The notes below the pieces were generated by a model that was not told the origin of the DNA, made no database searches, and worked only from the letters and a program-made list of their open reading frames with translations. Positions 58,586 to 64,000 of a stretch of 64,000 nt of DNA are shown here, one piece after another. The stretch is taken from positions 1-64,000 of the forward strand of contig JAIVFJ010000176.1 of the NCBI GenBank assembly GCA_025765615.1, written 5' to 3'. This DNA is from Zopfochytrium polystomum (taxonomy: Eukaryota > Chytridiomycota > Chytridiomycetes > Chytridiales > Chytridiaceae). The stretch's first letter is position 1. Each line of letters begins with the position of its first letter. The translations under genes were made by a program, and so were the position numbers.

Positions 58586-59400
58586 TTAAAACAGCTTGGC
58601 GCTCTCGGCGTGCGACACGCGCCAGTTCGCCCGCAGCGCCTGAAGAAACCCCTCGCACGAAGCCGTATGCTCTTTCGGTAGTTCTTGAACTAGCAACAGC
58701 CAAAAGGACTAAAAACAGAAGAAGTTATTCACTTGCAATGTACCAAAACTGCGGGTGAACGCCGCCGTTCTCGTCCTTGTCGCCGTCGCGCTCTCCGTCG
58801 TCGCCGACCTCGTTGTGGTCGAGTCCGTCATTGTGGTCGTCGTCGACGGTAAACGCCATCGCCGCGGCGCTCAACTTTCAGCCGCTTGTTCGCCGGAGTG
58901 CGCGCGTCGCACGCTCGCTCGTCGTCGCCGTTGTCGTTTTCAGCATCACGCTCTGGCGCTCCGGCATCGTTTTTTTGTTTTGGAAGCGACCCACCATCCT
59001 CGTCGTCGCGCGCCCACGCTCTGCCTCAGGCGGCATCTCCTGGTCCCCCAACGCCTTCCTCAGAGAGCAGCGTCCCCTGCTCGGCGGGCTCGCCTTTGAC
59101 TCGCGCCGGCGAGCTGGCCCCGTTGCGCGCTACGCGCTTTCACCGCCGCGGCCGTCAACCTCCGATCCCAGATCCTCCGCCGTCCGCGCCGACGTGCTCC
59201 CGCTTGACTTGCGTAGCTGCGGCAGCACCGGCACCACCAGAGGACGCGCCCCTTCTCCTCGTCGTCGATGTAATCGTCCCCAACGCCATCCACGCGTTAC
59301 GCCCTCCTCCGCGCCAAAGGCCGCTGTTGCGCTCGTCGTCCGCCTCGCCCAACTTTTCGTCCTCGTCAACGCCGCCCGTCGCGGTTTCCCATACCAAATG
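58586..59400 (-). pseudogene. Acidic spliced coding block, possibly the 3' part of a C2H2 gene
   Basis: Two 3' exons are convincing: 58733-58859 (an acidic segment starting MAFTVDDDHNDGLDHNEV and ending near HPQFWYIA) and 58586-58689 (QELPKEHTASCEGFLQALRA, then NWRVSHAESAKLF and a stop). They are joined by a GTGAAT...CTAG intron in matching phase. Upstream, another frame is acidic with a nuclear-localisation-like KRLKVERR (near 58880-59000), but it is one base out of register with the exon below. Higher still, frames alternate. Either introns or indels intervene. The degenerate zinc-finger units at 59460-59740 lie upstream on this strand. Unity of the gene is an inference. Confidence 0.4.
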
Positions 59401-59459
59401 TCGAGTTGACGATTGTGCTGACCCGGAAGAGTTTCCCAGACCCTTCGGCTCTTTACCGG

Positions 59460-59960
59460 TACATCAAGTACTGCCACTTGGGCGTGAAGTACCCGATGAC
59501 GATTCGAGTACTTCACGACAAGGTGGCAGGATTTGACGCGCTTGCTGAGAGCAGAAGGACCTGAAAAATCTTCTTCAGAATCGGCAACTTGAGACGGGCA
59601 CTTGACTTCCAAGTGGTAAGACTTGATGCCCTTCTTGAGAGTCGCACGCTTCGATAAACTTTTCCCACAATCATCAACTGAATATGGGTACTTCAGTCCA
59701 GAGTGGCAGGACTTGATGTGCTTGATGAGAGCCGAAGAGTCGGTAGAGTCCCTTCCACAGCCGTCAACTTGCCTCCGGGAAGTACGCGTGTCAAGTGGCG
59801 GATTGGGGGCGAAGTTTCTAAAGTACGTGCGACTCTAAACTAGCTCGTCAAGTCCCGCCACTTGGGCGTGAAGTTGCCGCGTCAAGTTGACGAAGTTTCA
59901 CGAGCCATCTCATAAAGCACTGCCACTCAGGCGTGAAGCACCGACGCACTGTACCAGGCG
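59460..59960. repeat. Decayed C2H2 zinc-finger-derived units on both strands
   Basis: On the minus strand a unit of about 90 bp repeats near 59701, 59611 and 59519. It reads like LIKHIKSCHSGLKYP, DDCGKSLSKRATLKK and PSALSKRVKSCHLVVKY, a C2H2 finger pattern with lost Cys or His. On the plus strand similar finger ends occur near 59461 (YIKYCHLGVKYP), 59849 (LVKSRHLGVKLP) and 59904 (SHLIKHCHSGVKHRR, then a linker-like PGEKR). Stops break both arrays. The arrangement looks like an inverted, decayed pair of finger arrays. Confidence 0.5.
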
Positions 59961-61402
59961 AGAAACGAATCGATTGGTTGGCGCCACCACCACTTGCCTC
60001 CAACCCCAAACGTCCCATGCGCGCCAAGTCCGCGAACGCCACCGCGGCAGCAAACACTGGCACTCCCGCTACCTCCTCCACCACCACCACCACCAGCAGC
60101 GGCAGCAGCGGCAGCAGCAACAAAAGTTGCGAGAGGTTTGCGGCAAGACGCCGACGACGCCGCCGGGGTCCGCTTTTCGTGAGGCCCGATGGTTCAAGAG
60201 ATGTCATTATTGGTGCCCCACCGCCTTAGTTGTCAACCTCTGCATCACGCCAAATATCCTATTTCCTCGGCCCCCTACCCGACGGCACTCGTATCGCTCG
60301 ACGGCACAGCCCGTCCGCGGTGGAGGGCGGTTGTGTGTCTTGACTGGAACACGAGAAAAAAAATTTTTTTTATCTCCACTTTCCTTTGAAAAAAAATCTT
60401 TGTCTCTCTCACACACCCCCACACCCTCTCTCTCAATCTGTCTTTGTCTCTGTCTCTGTCCTTCTATCTCTCTCACGGCCCCGCACAGAAACTACCTTTC
60501 CCCGAAGCTGCTGGTTAGGTGAGGACTTTTTGTTTCGTCTCGCCTGAAGCGACACGCAACCTCCTTCCCATCGTCCCCCGACCACTGCAGGTTCAAGGAG
60601 GGATGGTGTGTGTCCAGTTCTTCCCCCTCGGCCAAAGCGATGGGGGGGGAGAAAGCGTTGAGAGGGGGTCGTGGAGCGCTGACGGGGACCGAGAAAGGGG
60701 AGGAACAAATCCATAGAAGCGAGAAAGGTGGAAGAGGCGGGGGACCAATGGGTCAGTATATTTGAACAAACAAAAAAAAAAGGAAATTGCACACACACAC
60801 ACACACACAAACACACTTCTCTCTCTCTGCCACTGTCTCTCTGTGGGAAAGAGAGAGAGACAGTCTCTCTCTTCTCTCCTCCACAAACACCGCAACACTC
60901 CCACCAGCCATCGCACGCCCACACAAAACGCACGCGCCGCGGCAGCTTGCAATTGAATCTATTGAAAAATTGCTTCTTGCAAGCAGCTGGTTGGCGCACG
61001 CGCCCGTTGCCCCCCGCAATCAAAACAGAAAAAGGAAAAAAGGGATTCTGACGAGCACTCCGCAAAGAGACACACTCACACATTCTTCGCGTCCAACTGA
61101 GACGGCAATGCTGTCTTCGACATTTGTAGCCTTCGGGTGGCCCCCCTTTCTTTCTTTCTTTCTTTCTTTCTTTTTTTTTTATTTTTTTGGACAATTGCTG
61201 AAAGCTCCAAACTTCAAGCAAAAACCACAACAAAACGGAAAAAACATAAAAATTGACGCAGGTTCGGACAATGAAACAGAGTGGAAATGGGGAGACAAAC
61301 GGAACAAGGTTCTAAGAAGACAGCGGAAGCCGGAGTCGCTCCGGTTTAGTGTGAGAGCGCAACCACTGACTCCCACTCTCTCTCTGTCTCCCTCTCTGTC
61401 TC

Positions 61403-61435
<33 letters not shown>

Positions 61436-61597
61436 GCCTCTCTCTCGTTCCTGATGATCCTGGCGCGCTCGCTCGCTCACTCTCTCACCAAACGCACTCC
61501 CTCTCTTTGTGTGTGTGTCTCACCTCTGTCTCCCTCTCGCCCGCATCGGCTCGTTTCCCGCCGCAGCCCCCCCTTGTTTGCGCCGCAGACATGAGAG
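59961..61597. other. Low-complexity intergenic region
   Basis: Holds a Ser/Thr-coding continuation to about 60229 with no recognisable domain. CT tracts lie near 60398-60475, (CA)n at 60791-60810, (CTTT)n near 61150-61172 and (CT)n near 61378-61446. No gene is supported apart from the promoter of the next gene. Confidence 0.5.
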
Positions 61598-61605
61598 TAT
61601 ATAAA
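61598..61605 (+). promoter_or_regulatory. TATA box TATATAAA
   Basis: A good TATA consensus lies 260 bp before the ATG at 61865, flanked by G on both sides. It is the clearest core promoter in the window. Confidence 0.55.
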
Positions 61606-61864
61606 GCCAAGCTTACCGCCAACCCCGTCACATATCTATCCTCCCTCCCAAGCCACCACGACCGACCAGATCGATTGGAACACCGCGAGAAAGGGAGACA
61701 GAGAGAGAGATAGCGGATAGAAGAGAAAAAAGAAAAAGAGCACCGCAAGCCGCAAGCCCCAAGCACACCAGCAACACCTGCTTCCCTTTCTACCTTGATC
61801 GTGTTTCCTCCCCTCCTCCTCCTCCTCCTCCCGAGACACCTTCTTCGACCACTACGTCAAAGCC

Positions 61865-64000
61865 ATGATCCCCACCCACGCTCACAGAAGCAGGTCCTTT
61901 GCCCCGTCGGCACTCCTCCTCCTCCTCCTCCTCGTCGTCAACACTCTCCTCCTCACCACCACCACCGCCGCCGCCGCCGCATCCACCACCGGCTCGTCCC
62001 TCGACGTCACCTTTGACTCCCCAGAAGCGCTTGCACTCGCCCTCGCACCCCCGCTCCGCCCGCGCTCCTCCCCGCTTTACCTCCTCGCCACAGCCCACTT
62101 CCGCGCAAAGCTCCGCCGCCGCAGCAGCAACTCTGCCGCCCTTGCCCTCGTCCGCAGGCAAAGTACCCCCCGCAGCGAAAGCGGTGACAGCAGCGGCGGC
62201 GGCTCGTTCGCGGACGACGAGGGCTCGACCACGTCGTTTGGTAGCGTGTCCTCCCCAACGGCGAGTACGACCGATGCGCCGTCCGATGCGCCGAAGAAGT
62301 GGAGTCTGGCGGGCATTCAGAACGGATTCACGTAAGCGGGGGAGTGACCAACTGGTCTCTCTCTCTCTCTTCTTTTTTTTTTTTTTTTTTTTTTTTGTTT
62401 TGGCTTGGCTGGTTGTGATGAAAAACTCCTTTTCCTCCCCTCATCAGAAATCTCAAGAACACGATTTCAGAATCGAAGCTGGGACAGTAAGTTGTTTGAG
62501 TTGCATGTTTCGTTTCGTTTTCTTCCCCGATCCTTTCCTCACTTTGTACCTCTTCTACACCAAACTCTGCATAAAAATCAATCAGGAAATTCGGGTAAGA
62601 CAAACCGTCCTTCCTCGTCACTTGGACGCTTACGCTGAGGCGTGCATTCCTCGTTTTCAAAAACAAACATTTTTTCCCTCTCACGTTCGGCACCGGCAAA
62701 CCGTCGCAGATCAATGAAAGCGTAAGCAAAAAAAGTCGCGGTCTCTCTTTTCCCTTCCCCGTCCCTTCCCCATCACTCTTTGCTGCTTTGCCTTCGCGTG
62801 GAATAACAAAGTGCCCATTTGCCCATCCGAAACAAAACAAACAAACAAACAAACGAAAATACACTCTCCAGCGCCGCAGCGTAAGGACTCCTCTTTTTCT
62901 CCTCCCAAAGCGCGCTGTGAGAGCGATCCTTTATTCTGAATCCGCATCCACTTTCCCCACCTGAACAACCATCCCCCCGCAACAAAACCCAAACGCAGAC
63001 AAAAGCTCGGCCTGAAAGACACGGATGTGAGCACAAAGTGTCCGCCTTTCCCCTTGTTTTCTTTTCGCCCGGCACAACCACGGGAGACAACCGGAACAAC
63101 GGACCCTAAATTCGTTTCTGTTTCCCCCCCAAAAAAAAAAAAAAAAAAAAACCAAACCACAACAACTCTGTTCGCGCTAACGCGTCCGACCAACCTTGTT
63201 TTCACCTTCGAAGCAAAAAAAAATGGTGAGTGTAAAGAAAGGAATGAGAAAAAAACATAAATAAAGGAGCCAATTACTGACCCCGCCCCCTTCCCTCTCT
63301 CAACATCTCAACGCCCGAAATCAAACCCCACCTTGAAAAAAAACCCTTAATTAGGGCATCAATCTGAAATACTCGCTCGCCGCCAACCTCGCTGGCACGG
63401 CCATCAACGCGGTCGCCGGGCCAGTACCCGCCGCCATCGCCGGCGGCCTCGCGGGCGGATACCTTGGCTGGAGGAAGGAGGGAAGGAGCGCAGAGGTGGA
63501 CGGCGTCACCGCCCCACAGGGTCAGTTTGAATTCCATTTTTTTTATTTTATTTTCTGCGGCCTAACCCAAATGACTGAACCACGAAAAACGCACAATACA
63601 CAAAAAAAAAAAATGTAACTTAAACGGACATTCCAAAGCCCTCGGCCGCAAAATGCTCGGCTTCACCGTCGGCGCGGCCACCGGAGCCGTCAAGGGCGCT
63701 CTACGTCACCCGATCGCGAGCGTCGTTTGTCAGTGTTTTTTGTTTTTCTGTCACGTTATCCTTCTAACGCTCTCCCTTTCACACCCCACCGCCCCCATCC
63801 AGCCGGCGCTATTAGCGCTGCGGGCTCCGTTTTACAACCTATCCAGAAGAGATGGGCCGGCGAGCAGCGAAAGCAAGGGGATATCCCGGGTACGTTACGC
63901 GTGTCTGTCCGTGTGCGTGTCCTACCCTAACAGGTTGCCGAACGACGATTTCTTCCCCCCATTCTTTCTGGGCGCACACCACATCGCAGCCCATGGAACT
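61865..64000 (+). CDS. Secreted or membrane protein with a run of micro-exons, 5' part only
   Basis: The N-terminus is a strong signal peptide or anchor (basic MIPTHAHRSRSF, then about eight Leu and Val, then an Ala/Thr cleavage-like region). A Ser/Arg-rich region ending near WSLAGIQNGFT follows. Exons are read as 61865-62331, 62448-62486, 62586-62594, 62710-62721, 62872-62880, 62999-63026, 63214-63225, 63355-63520, 63639-63728 and 63803-63889, and the gene continues beyond the window. Five consecutive exons are 9, 12, 9, 28 and 12 nt, yet every join stays open, giving a Lys/Ala-rich helix-like stretch. Exons 8-10 encode Gly/Ala-rich hydrophobic segments (AAIAGGLAGGYLGW and VGAATGAVKGAL) that could insert in membranes. 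The family is not recognised. Confidence 0.65.

Overview
The window looks like nuclear DNA from a zoosporic (flagellated) fungus, most likely a chytrid. Three things support this: a large fungal-type Zn2Cys6 regulator, many short GT-AG introns (some only 41-43 nt), and an intact-looking 27-exon CFAP43 gene, which encodes an axonemal protein that non-flagellated fungi have lost. Exonic DNA is very GC-rich. Intergenic DNA is packed with (CT)n, (GT)n, poly-A and poly-T tracts.

Layout. 1-7.3 kb is a gene-poor, AT-richer block of repeats: a 71-bp inverted repeat, a decayed Ty1/copia element with a candidate LTR, and two minisatellites. 7.5-13.3 kb (-) is SKI2, the cytosolic exosome helicase. Divergently after it come RPB5 (shared RNA polymerase subunit), a mitochondrial phenylalanyl-tRNA synthetase and a lysophosphatidate acyltransferase (to 20.3 kb). 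A microsatellite desert precedes a giant low-complexity transcription factor with two separate Zn2Cys6 clusters (22.8-27.9 kb). CFAP43 fills 29.9-38.0 kb. A deleted copia remnant (38.3-39.2 kb) is followed by a tandem pair of tail-anchored fatty-aldehyde dehydrogenases on the minus strand (39.5-44.9 kb), a small two-helix membrane protein (45.7-46.5 kb) and a mucin-like single-pass membrane protein (47.3-50.4 kb).

The most interesting locus is 51.9-58.1 kb. Splicing in frame gives an about 1,827-residue protein with a TIR domain, a NACHT ATPase and about 13 WD40 repeats. This is the layout of an NLR/STAND immune receptor, with a TIR effector that keeps a candidate NADase glutamate. Beyond it lie decayed C2H2 zinc-finger units on both strands (58.6-60.0 kb). 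The 5' part of a secreted or membrane protein gene runs off the right edge (61.9-64.0 kb); it carries a run of five exons of only 9-28 nt.

A recurring feature is the single-base frame break. SKI2, the Zn2Cys6 gene, CFAP43, the second aldehyde dehydrogenase (twice) and the TIR-NACHT-WD40 gene each need a one-base correction to stay open. Three of the six lie in runs of five G or C. Consensus errors in the assembly are the simplest reading. Exon boundaries were read by eye from splice motifs and frame continuity, not from transcripts.
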